This document shows positions 12,801-27,800 of a stretch of 64,000 bases of DNA, in pieces (within the stretch, counting starts at the first letter, position 1; every line of letters starts with the position of its first letter). Below the pieces are notes generated by a model. That model did not search any database and was not told where the DNA came from. It worked only from the letters and a program-made list of their open reading frames with translations. The position numbers and the translations under genes are program-made. Origin of the DNA: Gigantopelta aegis (taxonomy: Eukaryota > Mollusca > Gastropoda > Neomphalida > Peltospiridae); NCBI RefSeq assembly GCF_016097555.1, contig NC_054701.1:4789890-4853889 (forward strand), written 5' to 3'.

Positions 12801-15800
12801 AACTCTGTCTGCAGTGGGCTGATGTTTCACTATTTTCCACGTGAAGCCATCAAGTGTTGTCGGCTCACCATCAAGGTGCAGCCATTTTGTTACACTGCCG
12901 TCTGCTGAGATCTCACCAGTCATCTTGAAATAAACAATATAGTTCTCTTTATCTGTGTGTACAAGAGAGTTAAAATAAGACAAAACAACCAAAGAATGTG
13001 TAAATTGAAAGTAACCAAGGAACATCAAAGTTCGTTAAGAATTTACTGCAATTATATTTTGGTTCATGCAAGTATGAATCAAGAAAACAATGCAGTGCAG
13101 TCAGGGTGGGATGAGGGAATAGGCATGGATTAATGCATTATTTTACTTCATTGAAATATGAATACAAAAACAAAAAGTAAGCCTTGTTCAAAGTTAGTTT
13201 GTCTGTTTTGTTTAACGACACCACTAGAGCACATTGATTTATTAATCATCGGCTATGGGATGTCAAACAATTTGGTAATTTTGATATACAGATTTAAAAG
13301 GAAATCTGCAAAATTTTTCCATTAGTAGTAAGGGATCTATATATGCAGATGGGATAGCACATACCACAGCCTTTGATATACTAGTTGTGGTGCACTGGTT
13401 AGGATGAGAAATAGCCCAATAGGCCCACTGACAGGGATCGATCCTAGACCAACTGCGCAACAGGTGAGCATTTGACCACTGGACTACATCCCGCCTCCCT
13501 TGTTCAAAGAGTCAAATTGTACTACATTGTATAGATGAAAGAAATTTAATTATTATAATTAAATTAAATTATATTATACAGTTATGGCGAGGACAGGACC
13601 TAGTATAGTTACCTTCCCCAGGTTAGCTGTAGATGACCCTATATTATACAGTTATGGCGAGGACAGGACCTAGTATAGTTACCTTCCCCAGGTTAGCTGT
13701 AGATGACCCTATATTATACAGTTATGGCGAGGACAGGACCTAGTATAGTTACTAGTATAGTTTATGGCGAGGACAGGACCTAGTATAGTTACCTTCCCAG
13801 GTTAGCTGTAGATGACCCTATATTATACAGTTATGGCGAGGACAGGACCTAGTATAGTTACCTTCCCCAGGTTAGCTGTAGATGACCCTTATGGCGAGGA
13901 CAGGACCTAGTATAGTTACCTTCCCCAGGTTAGCTGTAGATGACCCTATATTATACAGTTATGGCGAGGACAGGACCTAGTATAGTTACCTTCCCCAGGT
14001 TAGCTGTAGATGACCCTATATTATACAGTTATGGCGAGGACAGGACCTAGTATAGTTACCTTCCCCAGGTTAGCTGTAGATGACCCTATATTATACAGTT
14101 ATGGCGAGGACAGGACCTAGTATAGTTACCTTCCCCAGGTTAGCTGTAGATGACCCTATATTATACAGTTATGGCGAGGACAGGACCTAGTATAGTTACC
14201 TTCCCCAGGTTAGCTGTAGATGACCCTATATTATACAGTTATGGCGAGGACAGGACCTAGTATAGTTACCTTCCCCAGGTTAGCTGTAGATGACCCTATA
14301 TTATACAGTTATGGCGAGGACAGGACCTAGTATAGTTACCTTCCCCAGGTTAGCTGTAGATGACCCTATATTATACAGTTATGGCGAGGACAGGACCTAG
14401 TATAGTTACCTTCCCCAGGTTAGCTGTAGATGACCCTATATTATACAGTTATGGCGAGGACAGGACCTAGTATAGTTACCTTCCCCAGGTTAGCTGTAGA
14501 TGACCCTATATTATACAGTTATGGCGAGGACAGGACCTAGTATAGTTACCTTCCCCAGGTTAGCTGTAGATGACCCTATATTACTGTGCCTGTGATGTTC
14601 CTAACAGCCCACCCCACCCCCACCCCCCAACACCAGATATCTTAGGCTAGGTGCAGCTCTGGGAGTAACTATTAAACATTTTGTAATTTGTCAGAGAATG
14701 TAAAATGACAAATGTAAAATGTTACAAAATAAAAAAATATAAGCTTTTACAAAATATATTTTAAACTGTATATACTAGCAGAATCTCTCCACCACCCCCA
14801 CCCCCCCCACTCCCCACCCCCCACCCCAAATACCAACATCCCTCATCCAATGCCACCCCAACCCAATCAAACAACAACACGACTGTGAGTAACTAAATTA
14901 ATCACATACCAACTTTTATACAGGCTAGCCAAATAAAACTATTTGGTTAAAACAATTGAGTAAGCAGTCTACGTTTTAAATCATATTCAAAATGTCTAAC
15001 AGATGTTTCAAAACTGATTACACAGGAGAAGGGACAATCATTAAATATATACACCTACTATCCATAAGATTAAATTTGATTTAAACCATGTAAACAAATG
15101 GGGAAATATGTGGCAGACACCAAGCATAAAATAATAACAGTGCCTCCCACCCTTCCCCACTCCCTTTATAATCTATTCTGGAACAGCCCTAAAACAAAAT
15201 GGTCAAGTGAAAATCTTGTGCATTATGAGCTGTGCCAGTCATGTGAGTGGTGTGATTAGTACCTGTATCCGATGACACAGACAGAACACCTGTTGCTCAA
15301 TCTCTATCAAAATGCTATTTTATTATTATTTATCAACTGACAGCCAGCTGTTAGTTCTAACAGTACGTATTCCTTCAACCGTGACAAAAGCACAGAATGT
15401 GCTGTGTGACTGTTAAAACTTGCTTTACCAGATAGCCTGGCTGGTCTGGTGCAGAACAAACAACAATGATACGATTATCACAGACGTCAGCTACTGCAGA
15501 TGAACCTTTGTGAGCACCTACAACAAAATAAAAATATGTTAATCCCCGAATTCTGAAATACTTTTACATTATCATATTTGGAACACTCGAATAGCTTTTG
15601 TTATTTTTCTTTTAATCAAATAAATTATAAGAATTAAATTGTGTGTTTATAGGATAAAATATATCTAGAATTTTATTTTTTTAATTGAACAATTTTAAAG
15701 GATATTTTATTATTATTAAATGGACAAACATTAATTATTCCTAGGCATCGGAAGCGAAGGTGGAGTGTGGGGAGTGTGTGAAGATTATGGATTTCTCCCC

Positions 15801-18800
15801 CCTCCCCATCCACTGAAAGGTAAATCAATTATCAAATATAATCAGAAAAATCATCATAATAAGAAATGTACAAGAATTCACTAGCCAGAAAGTAGCAATA
15901 ATATTTAGATTTAAAGTTCATAATTAAATTGTTTTAATTATGTTACAGATAACAAAAATAAACCTACCAACTTTGATCTGCTTCTTCTCTTTGGTCTGTG
16001 TGTTTACAACAACCACCACCTAGAATAGAAGAAATTATGAGAACCCCCAAAATAGCATCATGCAAAATGTAAATAAAAGTTGTTTTGTGTAAGGACACCA
16101 CTAGAGCACATTGATTTACTAATCCACGGCTATTGGATGTCAAACATTTGGTCATTTTAACATATATAGTCTTAGAGAGAAAACCAGTTACATTTTTCCA
16201 TTAGTAGCAAGGGATCTTTAATATGCACCATTCCACAGACAGGATAGCATATACCATGGCCTTTGATATACCAGTCGTGGTGCACTGGTTGGAACTAGAA
16301 ATAACCCAATGGGCCCACCAACAGGGATCAATCCCAGACTGACCGTGCATCAGGCGAGCGCTTTACCACTGGGCTACGTCCCACCCAAAATGTATATATG
16401 CTAGTAGAAATATAGTACAAGTATTCCCTGCCCATTCCTATTTTCTAACACTGTCTATCAACATTAATGTATATATGGTAGTAGAAATGTAGTACAGGTA
16501 TTCCCTGCCCATTCCTATTTTCTAACACTGTCTATCAACATTAATGTATATATGGTAGTAGAAATATAGTACAGGTATTCCCTGCCCATTCCTATTTTCT
16601 AACACTGTCTATCAACATTAATGTATATATGGTAGTAGAAATATAGTACAGGTATTCCCTGCCCATTCCTATTTTCTAATACTGTCTATCAACATTAATG
16701 TATATATGCTAGTAGAAATGTAGTACAAGTATTCCCTGCCCATTCCTATTTTCTAACACTGTCTATCAACATTAATGTATATATGGTAGTAGAAATGTAG
16801 TACAAGTATTCCCTGCCATTCCTATTTTCTAACACGGTCTATCAACATTAATGTATATATGCTAGTAGAAATGTAGTACAAGTATTCCCTGCCCATTCCT
16901 ATTTTCTAACACTGTCTATCAACATTAATATATATATGCTAGTAGAAATGTAGTACAAGTATTCCCTGCCCATTCCTATTTTCTAACACTGTCTATCAAC
17001 ATTAATGTATACTACTCAAAAGAATTTAAGGGTCAGACGATATTTTCGACATTATTTTCTGAATGTCAATTATATTAGCTAGACCATAATGTCACGCATG
17101 GTATTGTTCCATTTTGACGAAAGTGGGTCTAAGCAACCCATAAATGAATTAAAATCCACTGTCATTTACACTGTCGACTAGTTCTAATGGTGAAAACATG
17201 CTTACATTTGCACGTAAATTAGGGCGAAAGCGAAAGGTCTGCTAAGTGCCCATAACTTGCTTTTTCACAAAGCGCTTCATTTGCACGCTTTGCACGTGTA
17301 TTCCATATTCCCAATGCCGAATTTCCGTATAATTGGAGCTTGTGTTTGTGTACGGTGCACACTCCAAATTCGACAATGGTATGACTTCAACTGACTATCG
17401 AAGATCGAGGAAGGGCTATTGTTTGGCTTCAGGATGGCAATACGCAAAGAAATGTTGCTCTGAGACTTGGTGTCAGTCAGAGTGTCGTTGGCCGACTGTG
17501 GCAACAGTACCAAGCAACGAATTCTGTTCGAAATCGTCCACGTTCGGGAAGACCCCGAATCACTACAAATAGAGAGGACCGCTACATCACCAATATGGCT
17601 CTACGTCAACGCACAACCACTGCACACCGATTATGTGACAATCTGCGGACTGCGACTGGAACTTGAGTGTCTGATAAAACCATACGCAATCGTCTGAGAG
17701 CCAATAATCTACGCTGCCGTCGCCAGGCTGTTCGACCACCACTCCTACCACGTCACAGAACGGCCAGACGTCACTGGTGCACACTTCATCTGCGGTGGCA
17801 ACGTGTTCAGTGGGGTCGAGTGATGTTCACTGATGAGTCCAGGGTTAGTCTCCAGTTCAACGACGGTCGGGTTCGTGTCTACAGACGTCCTGGGGAGCGC
17901 TTCGCTGGCGTTAACGTTAGACAACGTCACCGGTTCGGTGGTGACAGCGTCATGGTGTGGGGCGGCATCTCTATCCATCACAGGACCCCCCTCTATGTGG
18001 TGGATGGCAATCTGAATGGAATCCGTTATCTGAATGAAATTATCCGGCCGTTGGTTCTCCCAGGCCTTCAGCAGATTGGCGGCGGGGCAGTTCTGCAGGA
18101 TGACAATGCCAGACCCCACCGCGCCAGGGTGGTAACGGACTTTCTCAGACAACAAGGTATCGCCAGGATGGATTGGTCAGCATATTCGCCTGACTTGGCC
18201 CCAATAGAGCACGCCTGGGACGAATTAGGCAGGAGAGTTCGGGATAACCATGCCCCTCCGGCCAACCTTCATGATCTAGGTCAACTTCTTATGGCAGAGT
18301 GGCAAGCCATTCCCCAAGAGTTCTTCAGACGTCTGATCAACAGCATGAGGCAATGATGTGTCGAGTGTATTCGCGCCAGGGGTGGATTCACACACTATTA
18401 AACGAATGTTCTAATGTGTAAAATCCATGTTTGACAACCTTCAACTTTGACAGCATGTCATGTGACTTTCTTGTATACAGTGACGTTTATTTGTGTTTTT
18501 TTGTAAATATGGAACAATAACTTAAATTTTTGGTGTAGTTTACATCATCAATCTAATACACTCTGAAACTTATTTGGTTATAAATTTTTGACCCTTAAAT
18601 TCTTTTGAGTAGTATATATATGGTAGTAGAAATATAGTACAAGTATTCCCTGCCCATTCCTATTTTCTAACACTGTCTATCAACATTAATGTATATGTGG
18701 TAGTAGAAATGTAGTACAGGTATTCCCTGCCCATTCCTATTTTCTAACACTGTCTATCAACATTAATGTATATATGGTAGTACAAATATAGTACAGGTAT

Positions 18801-21800
18801 TCCCTGCCCATTCCTATTTTCTAACACTGTCTATCAACATTAATGTATATATGGTAGTAGAAATGTAGTACAGGTATTCCCTGCCCATTCCTATTTTCTA
18901 ACACTGTCTATCAACATTAATGTATATGTGGTAGTAGAAATGTAGTACAGGTATTCCCTGCCCATTCCTATTTTCTAACACTGTCTATCAACATTAATGT
19001 ATATATGGTAGTACAAATATAGTACAGGTATTCCCTGCCCATTCCTATTTTCTAACACTGTCTATCAACATTAATGTATATATGGTAGTAGAAATGTAGT
19101 ACAGGTATTCCCTGCCCATTCCTATTTTCTAACACTGTCTATCAACATTAATGTATATATGGTAGTAGAAATGTAGTACAGGTATTCCCTGCCCATTCCT
19201 ATTTTCTAACACTGTCTATCAACATTAATGTATATATCATGGTAGTAGAAATGTAGTACAGGTATTCCCTGCCCATTCCTATTTTCTAACACTGTCTATC
19301 AACATTAATGTATATATGGTAGTAGAAATATAGTACAAGTATTCCCTGCCCATTCCTATTTTCTAACACTGTCTATCAACATTAATGTATATATGGTAGT
19401 AGAAATATAGTACAAGTATTCCCTGCCCATTCCTATTTTCTAACACTGTCTATCAACATTAATGTATATATGGTAGTATAAATATAGTACAGGTATTCCC
19501 TGCCCATTCCTATTTTCTAACACTGTCTATCAACATTAATGTATATATGGTAGTATAAATATAGTACAAGTATTCCCTGCCCATTCCTATTTTCTAACAC
19601 TGTCTATCAACATTAATGTATATATGGTAGTATAAATGTAGTACAGGTATTCCCTGCCCATTCCTATTTTCTAACACTGTCTATCAACATTAATGTATAT
19701 ATGCTAGTACAAATGTAGTACAGGTATTCCCTGCCCATTCCTATTTTCTAACACTGTCTATCAACATTAATGTATATGTGGTAGTAGAAATGTAGTACAG
19801 GTATTCCCTGCCCATTCCTATTTTCTAACACTGTCTATCAACATTAATGTATATATGGTAGTACAAATATAGTACAGGTATTCCCTGCCCATTCCTATTT
19901 TCTAACACTGTCTATCAACATTAATGTATATATGGTAGTAGAAATGTAGTACAGGTATTCCCTGCCCATTCCTATTTTCTAACACTGTCTATCAACATTA
20001 ATGTATATATGGTAGTAGAAATGTAGTACAGGTATTCCCTGCCCATTCCTATTTTCTAACACTGTCTATCAACATTAATGTATATATCATGGTAGTAGAA
20101 ATGTAGTACAGGTATTCCCTGCCCATTCCTATTTTCTAACACTGTCTATCAACATTAATGTATATATGGTAGTAGAAATATAGTACAAGTATTCCCTGCC
20201 CATTCCTATTTTCTAACACTGTCTATCAACATTAATGTATATATGGTAGTAGAAATATAGTACAAGTATTCCCTGCCCATTCCTATTTTCTAACACTGTC
20301 TATCAACATTAATGTATATATGGTAGTATAAATATAGTACAGGTATTCCCTGCCCATTCCTATTTTCTAACACTGTCTATCAACATTAATGTATATATGG
20401 TAGTATAAATATAGTACAAGTATTCCCTGCCCATTCCTATTTTCTAACACTGTCTATCAACATTAATGTATATATGGTAGTATAAATGTAGTACAGGTAT
20501 TCCCTGCCCATTCCTATTTTCTAACACTGTCTATCAACATTAATGTATATATGCTAGTACAAATGTAGTACAGGTATTCCCTGCCCATTCCTATTTTCTA
20601 ACACTGTCTATCAACATTAATGTATATATGCTAGTACAAATGTAGTACAGGTATTCCCTGCCCATTCCTATTTTCTAACACTGTCTATCAACATTAATGT
20701 ATATATGCTAGTACAAATGTAGTACAGGTATTCCCTGCCCATTCCTATTTTCTAACACTGTCTATCAACATTAATGTATATATGCAAGTACAAATGTAGT
20801 ACAGGTATTCCCTGCCCATTCCTATTTTCTAACACTGTCTATCAACATTAATGTATATATGCTAGTACAAATGTAGTACAGGTATTCCCTGCCCATTCCT
20901 ATTTTCTAACACTGTCTATCAACATTAATGTATATATGCTAGTACAAATGTAGTACAGGTATTCCCTGCCCATTCCTATTTTCTAACACTGTCTATCAAC
21001 ATTAATGTATATATGGTAGTACAAATGTAGTACAAGTATTCCCTGCCCATTCCTATTTTCTAACACGTCTATCAACATTAATGTATATATGCTAGTAGAA
21101 ATGTAGTACAGGTATTCCCTGCCCATTCCTATTTTCTAACACTGTCTATCAACATTAATGTATATATGCTAGTAGAAATGTAGTACAGGTATTCCCTGCC
21201 CATTCCTATTTTCTAACACTGTCTATCAACATTAATGTATATATGCTAGTAGAAATGTAGTACAGGTATTCCCTGCCCATTCCTATTTTCTAACACTGTC
21301 TATCAACATTAATGTATATATGGTAGTAGAAATGTAGTACAAGTATTCCCTGCCCATTCCTATTTTCTAACACTATCAACATTAATGTATATATGGTAGT
21401 AGAAATGTAGTACAAGTATTCCCTGCCCATTCCTATTTTCTAACACTGTCTATCAACATTAATGTATATATGGTAGTAGAAATGTAGTACAAGTATTCCC
21501 TGCCCATTCTTATTTTCTAACACTGTCTATCAACATTAATGTATATATGGTAGTAGAAATATAGTACAAGTATTCCCTGCCCATTCCTATTTTCTAACAC
21601 TGTCTATCAACATTAATGTATATATGCTAGTAGAAATGTAGTACAAGTATTCCCTGCCCATTCCTATTTTCTAACACTGTCTATCAACATTAATGTATAT
21701 ATGCTAGTAGAAATGTAGTACAAGTATTCCCTGCCCATTCCTATTTTCTAACACTGTCTATCAACATTAATGTATATATGCTAGTAGAAATATAGTACAA

Positions 21801-24800
21801 GTATTCCCTGCCCATTCCTATATGCTAGTAGAAATATAGTACAAGTATTCCTTGCCCATTCCTATTTTCTAACACTGTCTATCAACATTAATGTCTGTTT
21901 CACATACATATTTTTACACTGAATTTCACACATAATTAATTTCAAAGATTTAAAATATTGAAAACATTCAGTACCAAACATTAAGTCAAACATTATGAGA
22001 TTATTTTTTTTAAGGGACCATTGCCAAGTATAAACATTTTCACAAATGTACATAAACAGTTCTCATTTTTACCATCTCCTCCCTATCTAAAAGTCAACAA
22101 AGTGTAGTTTTATTGGCCTTTTTTATTGTTTTAAAAGGTTATGCTGGCAACATCCTTTAAATGTCAGATTTGTCTATTATCTGACCTGTTTGCTTCGCCA
22201 GCAGGTGTCAAAAACCACATGTATATTGTCGGACATCCAGCAACGCGGAGGCAGAGTAAAAGTAAATATTCCAGGAAACTCATCTTCTGCAAATAAAACA
22301 AGCATTTTGAGAATACTGCAGTCTGCTAAAACAAAATGTGGCCATAACCAGACCAAACAAATTTTCATATCTCCTAAGTTAACAAGTGATAAAGCTATAT
22401 ACAAAATTTCAGCTCAGTATCTTGAGGCATTCCAACAAAAATGGGCTGGACATGGCCCAGTAGTAAAGTGGTGACAGCGGGTTTCCTCTCTCAATATATG
22501 TGTGATCCATAACCATGTCTGACGCCATATAACCGTACATAAAATGTGTTGAGTGCGTCATTAAATAAAACATTTCCTTCCAACAAAAATAATCCGAAAA
22601 ACAAATGTTCATATTTCCAAAGTTCAAGGGCCATAACTCTGTCAAAAATGGGTAAATTCCTGTGCAAGTCAAACTTGATCTGTACCTACACGATAATCCT
22701 ATACACAAAATGTCAGCTCAATATCTTGAGGCTTTGCAAACAAACAGATAACTATATGTGGAACAGAAGGGTGGATGGATGAATGGACAGATTGACAGAC
22801 AGATGGAGACAAAATCTATAGTCCACTCCGGTTGGACTGGTAACGGACTAATAAAAATACATTAGTTCAGTTATTTTTAATTATATAAAGATATATAATA
22901 ATTAACTAGTCAAACTGTAAACTGTGTTGGTCAGAGGAGGCGGAATGTTATTAACAGCAGCAACAGTTGTAGGAGTGATTGCCCTCAGTGGTCTCATCAA
23001 ACTGTTTCCAGTGCGCTACATCAGACAGGCACATCAAACGCTTGTGTCCTGTCTATAAAAAGATTCCCTACTGCTGTTCAGTAGAAACAGCCTGTTTGCC
23101 AATTAAGGTTTTCTCTATCAGTTTTCAAACCATCAACTGGCCAGCCTGCACCAACATTGACAAAATAAAACACTGAAGATTAATAGAAGACAAGGACTGG
23201 AATGTAATGTTGCACACTGTTTGAAAATTTTGTACAAATGCAAAGCAAAAAGAGAAGGCATTCAAAGGAGAGAACACAACAGTGGATTTGACAAACAGAA
23301 GAAGTAAAACAACATGTGAAGTTTGTTTTGTTTAACGACACCACTAGAGCACATTGATTATTCAATCATCGGCTATTGGATGTCAAACATTTGGTCATTC
23401 TGACTTGTCATTAGAGGAAACCCATTACATCTTTCCTAATGCAGCAAGAGATCTTTTACATGCACTTTCCCACAGACAGGATAGCACATACCACAGCCTT
23501 TGATATACCAGTCGTGGTGCTCTGGCTGGAACTAGAAATAGCCCAATGGGCTCACCGATGGGGATCGATCCCACACTGACCGCGCATCAAGTGAGAACTA
23601 CAACCTGTGAAGAAAAACACATAAATGGACACATTATACACAGTATGTTAATATGCATGTCATTATCAACCCACAATAACTGTAACCTAGGGTAAATATC
23701 TGTAGGCTATATACGATCAACTGTTAGTAATGTCTGACCTGAGGCTGAATTGACAAAATCAATGATGGTTTCCGTTTTCTTTGTATTCCAGTCATACTGA
23801 AAAAGATTTAAAAAAACTAATGTTTCTACTGGATTGAAAACACCACAGAAACCTTATCATTAGGTTACAGTTTGTAAGCATTTTATAACAGTAATTCATA
23901 ACAGCAATAATTTCAGGTGTTTTGTCAATAATTTCAGGTCTTTTGTCAATAATTTCAGGTGTTTTGTCAATAATTTCAGGTGTTTTGTCAATAATTTAAG
24001 GTTGGCTTGATGTAAAAAGAAACATTATTATAAAAACAATAAACATTTTCCATTTTTATTTGCAATTTATGAAAACATTGGTCAAGATATAAATAAAAGA
24101 TTAACTCTCACCCATACTGAATAATATTATCAGCTCACAGAAGTATATTTGTTTTATGACTTCTCAACACATCTTAAATTACAGCAATTACTGTAGGTGT
24201 TTTAATTAGTGAGAGGAGAAACATCCTACTTCCGTATTTGTCACCTACCATCTGGAGTCTGCTACACTGCCCATGGGCGTCCCCCGAGAAATATCCTACT
24301 TCCGTATTTGTCACCTACCATCTGGAGTCTGCTACACTGCCCATGGGCGCCCCCCGAGAAATATCCTACTTCCGTATTTGTCACCTACCATCTGGAGTCT
24401 GCTACACTGGCCATGGGCGCCCCCTGAGAAATATCCTACTTCCGTATTTGTCACGTACCATCTGGAGTCTTGCTACACTGCCCATGGGCGCCCCCTGAGA
24501 AATATCCTACTTCCGTATTTGTCACTTACTATCTGGAGTCTGCTACACTGTCCATGGGCGCCCCCTGAGAAATATCCTACTTCCGTATTTGTTACCTACC
24601 ATCTGGAGTCTGCTACACTGTCCATGGACGCCCCCTGAGAAATATCCTACTACTGTATTTGTCACCTACCGTCTGGAGTCTGCTACACTGCCCATGGGCA
24701 CCCCCTGAGAAACATCAAACTTCCGTATTTGTCACCTACCATCTGGAGTCTGCTACACTGCCCATGGGCACCCCCTGCTGGATTTTCTAAGTACACCAGT

Positions 24801-27800
24801 TTGGACAGGTCATGACTAAACCGCGGGGATCGCACTGCCCGGCCACTCTCTTCACTGATCGCAGCTGTAACAAATAACAAACATCTATAGTGTGCACTAC
24901 TGTTCATAATGATCAGACTCAAGAGTTTATCATACATTAAAGACCACACACAAGACAAGTCTCCAGACTTCACCTACATAATATTTTTATGAATGAGACT
25001 TTATTAAAGACTTCAGTCTAGAGTTTAAAGTTAAATCAGTAGAGTTCAAGAAAAATGGTAACCTACATAAATATGCCACTTTATAGTTTTAAATGATAAC
25101 TGTATTATGATGGAAGAGATAATAATAAAGACAGAAATGTTTACAAATAAATTACAAAATTTAGTTTTATTTATATTTTGAATTGTAAACCATGAAAGTT
25201 GTATTATTTAAATCCCTGTGCCGATGCACCCACCCATATATCTTCTCTACTTAAGGGCTGTTTTAGAATTGATCACATAGGGGGATCATAATTATTATTT
25301 TATGCCTAGAGGGTCCACTGCCATTTTTTCTCTGTGCATACCTGGTGGAAATTTTAAAGTTTGTTTTGCTTAATAAAACCACTGGGACACACTGTTCAAT
25401 CATCAGCTGTTGGATGTCAAACATTTAACAATTGTGACATCAGAGAAAACCTGATACATTTTTATTAACAGGAACAGATGTTTTATATGCACTTTCCCAC
25501 AGACAGGACAGCTCATACCATGGTATTTGATATACCATTCAGGGAGTACTGGCTGGGATAAAAACTAATTAGAGAATGGGTCTACCGAAGACAACTCAGG
25601 TGAGTGTTTTACTTATTAAGTCCCCCACCCCCGTTTTCCCCTAACTGTCAGTGGTGAGTCAACAAAGTCCCTCCTGGTCCTACCATTTGGTGATCAGATG
25701 CTGAACAGTACTAACACACATACCTCAAATTCAAGCTAAGTCCCCCACTCCCGTTTTCCCCTAACTGTCAGTGGTGAGTAAACAAAGTCCCTCCTAGTCC
25801 TCCCGTTTGGTGATCAGATGTTGAACAGTACTAACACACATACCTCAAATTCAAGAAAACGTAATTCTACTCAACAGGGGGTTATGCTCCACCCTAAAAA
25901 TTAAGTGTGTAGCATACAAATACAATAAAATATTTAGTGGAGAACATGTAATGTGTTGATTGGCTTGATGTTTTAAGAGAAATGTATAAATATATAATAC
26001 TCTTAAGTGCCCTTTTTAAACTCTGCACCCCTCCCTAGGAAACCTTGCACCAGCATTTGCTCAATATTATTCAAAGAAATATGTTGATCAAATGTTACAC
26101 TAAAAACACATAAATCTACCTAATTTAACAACTTACTGCATGTGGCTGACTGAATATCAAGGTAGTAAACGACACTCCTGCAAGATTAAATGATAATAGT
26201 AACAATAAATGTATTATCTGATTCAGTTTATGTGTTAAAACATTCTACAACATTGTCATAATATAAATTACAAATACAGGTATCTGCATTATTTTTTTTT
26301 AGGAGAAAACGGCGTAAATATTTTTGTTCTCAGATTAGTTTCCACACTACCCCAGTTCAATGCTGTTGTGCTCTTTACTTTAGTCACCTATTTCAGAAAG
26401 AAAGGCAAAGAGAACAAATAGCACAAAAGAGAAGAAGAAGAAGAAAGACAACTCTACTAATGAGTTTTACCTCTTGTTGTAGCAATACTTTAGACCCAGT
26501 CTGAATGGTGTATGTGCTAATCCAACAAACACGATGCCAGCATCATCCGGACCCCACACTGCCTGAATAGAAGGACATGAATGTTCATGTACACTGTATT
26601 TAAATTGTGAAAAACAACTACAACATTGTGCCTTAAGACTTTTGGCCTACACAAATGTACGATCTTAAAGACTGATTGAAATATATTTTAACCAACACAC
26701 ATTGTAATTGTTGGAAGAAACAAAACAATGAAATTTAAAAATTGTTTTGTTTAACAACACCACTAGAGCATATTGATTTATAAATCATCGGCTACATTTG
26801 GTAATTTTGACACATAAAGTTAAAAAGGAAACCCACTATATTGTTCCATTAGTAGCAAAGGATCTTTTATATCCACCATCCCATAGACAGGATAGCACAT
26901 ACCACAGACTTTGATATACCATTTGTGGACAAAACAATGAAGTCAATGACAGATCTAGGAAATTTGGAAAGATGAAAGTGATCATACTTTTGATTTTGAG
27001 TGACTGCGCTCCTGAATGCCATCAATTCAAGATGGCAACTGTGTTTAAACAAAACACCCTATCCCTCTAATAAAAATTAGTTTGAGGTATGCAATTTTTC
27101 ACTCCTGGGTGTTTTTTTTAAAGTTTCAGTGATGCCTTTAAAAATTTCTTCCTTTGATGGACGATTTTAATTTTTCATGCGATAGTATATTTTCAGGATA
27201 TTCCATAAAAATAATGGGGTGGGATGGGGGAACCCAATATACTCACACGAGTCCATCATCAAACTTAGTATACAGAAAGTGTGTTACAAATGGAAAAATT
27301 ACATGAAATAACAACCCCCATGCTTTTGCTACTTCCCAATCCGCTAACTACAACTCATGTAAACAACATCAAACTCCGGTCTCACCTGTCCGGGCGACAC
27401 ATCCTCAGGAACATTCTCCATCACGCTGACTGTTCCACTGTCCACGTCGAGAATGCAGACAGCCGGGACCGACTTGCCCACCAGCTGCTCACCCCAGTCC
27501 TCATGAACCATGTACTTATCTCCCTTTACGTACAAAGAGTACAAAGAATGTTTGAAATGATCAATTATTTTGTTTAGCTGAATTGTATTGCTAAATGGCA
27601 TTTACTGCTATTTTTTAACAATTAATATTACAGAAAATGAGGTAAACTAGCTATATGACTATAAAATATTATTATGATTTATGCATTCATCCAAGAAAAT
27701 TTATATATTTTTAATGGATTGCTGATCTGACAACATGCATTTCAGAACCTTGTGATTTAAGTGAAAATGGTTTTCTGCAGGATTACAGAAAAAAGTTAAC

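Larger units (their letters stand above)
16388..21893. repeat. 77-bp satellite array, about 50 units, split by Tc1 copy 1
   Basis: Consensus starts GTATATATGGTAGTAGAAAT and ends ATCAACATTAAT. 16388-17007 and 18615-21893 are one array in APEH intron 11. A rare unit with TATATCATGG occurs at 19235 and 20085, and TATATGTGG at 18924 and 19774; both pairs are 850 bp apart, showing duplication of an 11-unit block. Confidence 0.96.

Noticed and set aside
12788..12952. A longer APEH exon 14 using the ACACAG acceptor at 12953-12954.
   Set aside because: It would need the preceding exon to end in another phase; no such exon is visible.
14550..14600. A 51-nt in-phase cassette exon at the edge of the 70-bp array (between APEH exons 13 and 14).
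   Set aside because: Direct joining of exons 13 and 14 already keeps frame and matches the vertebrate spacing; the extra 17 residues match nothing.
16388..21893. Possible CRISPR array (regular repeats).
   Set aside because: The units are fully tandem without unique spacers, in an animal gene intron.
24209..24638. Open frames on the plus strand of the exon 9 array.
   Set aside because: Antisense artefacts of the 70-bp repeat.
27281..27577. 98-codon plus-strand frame.
   Set aside because: It is the antisense of APEH exon 6.
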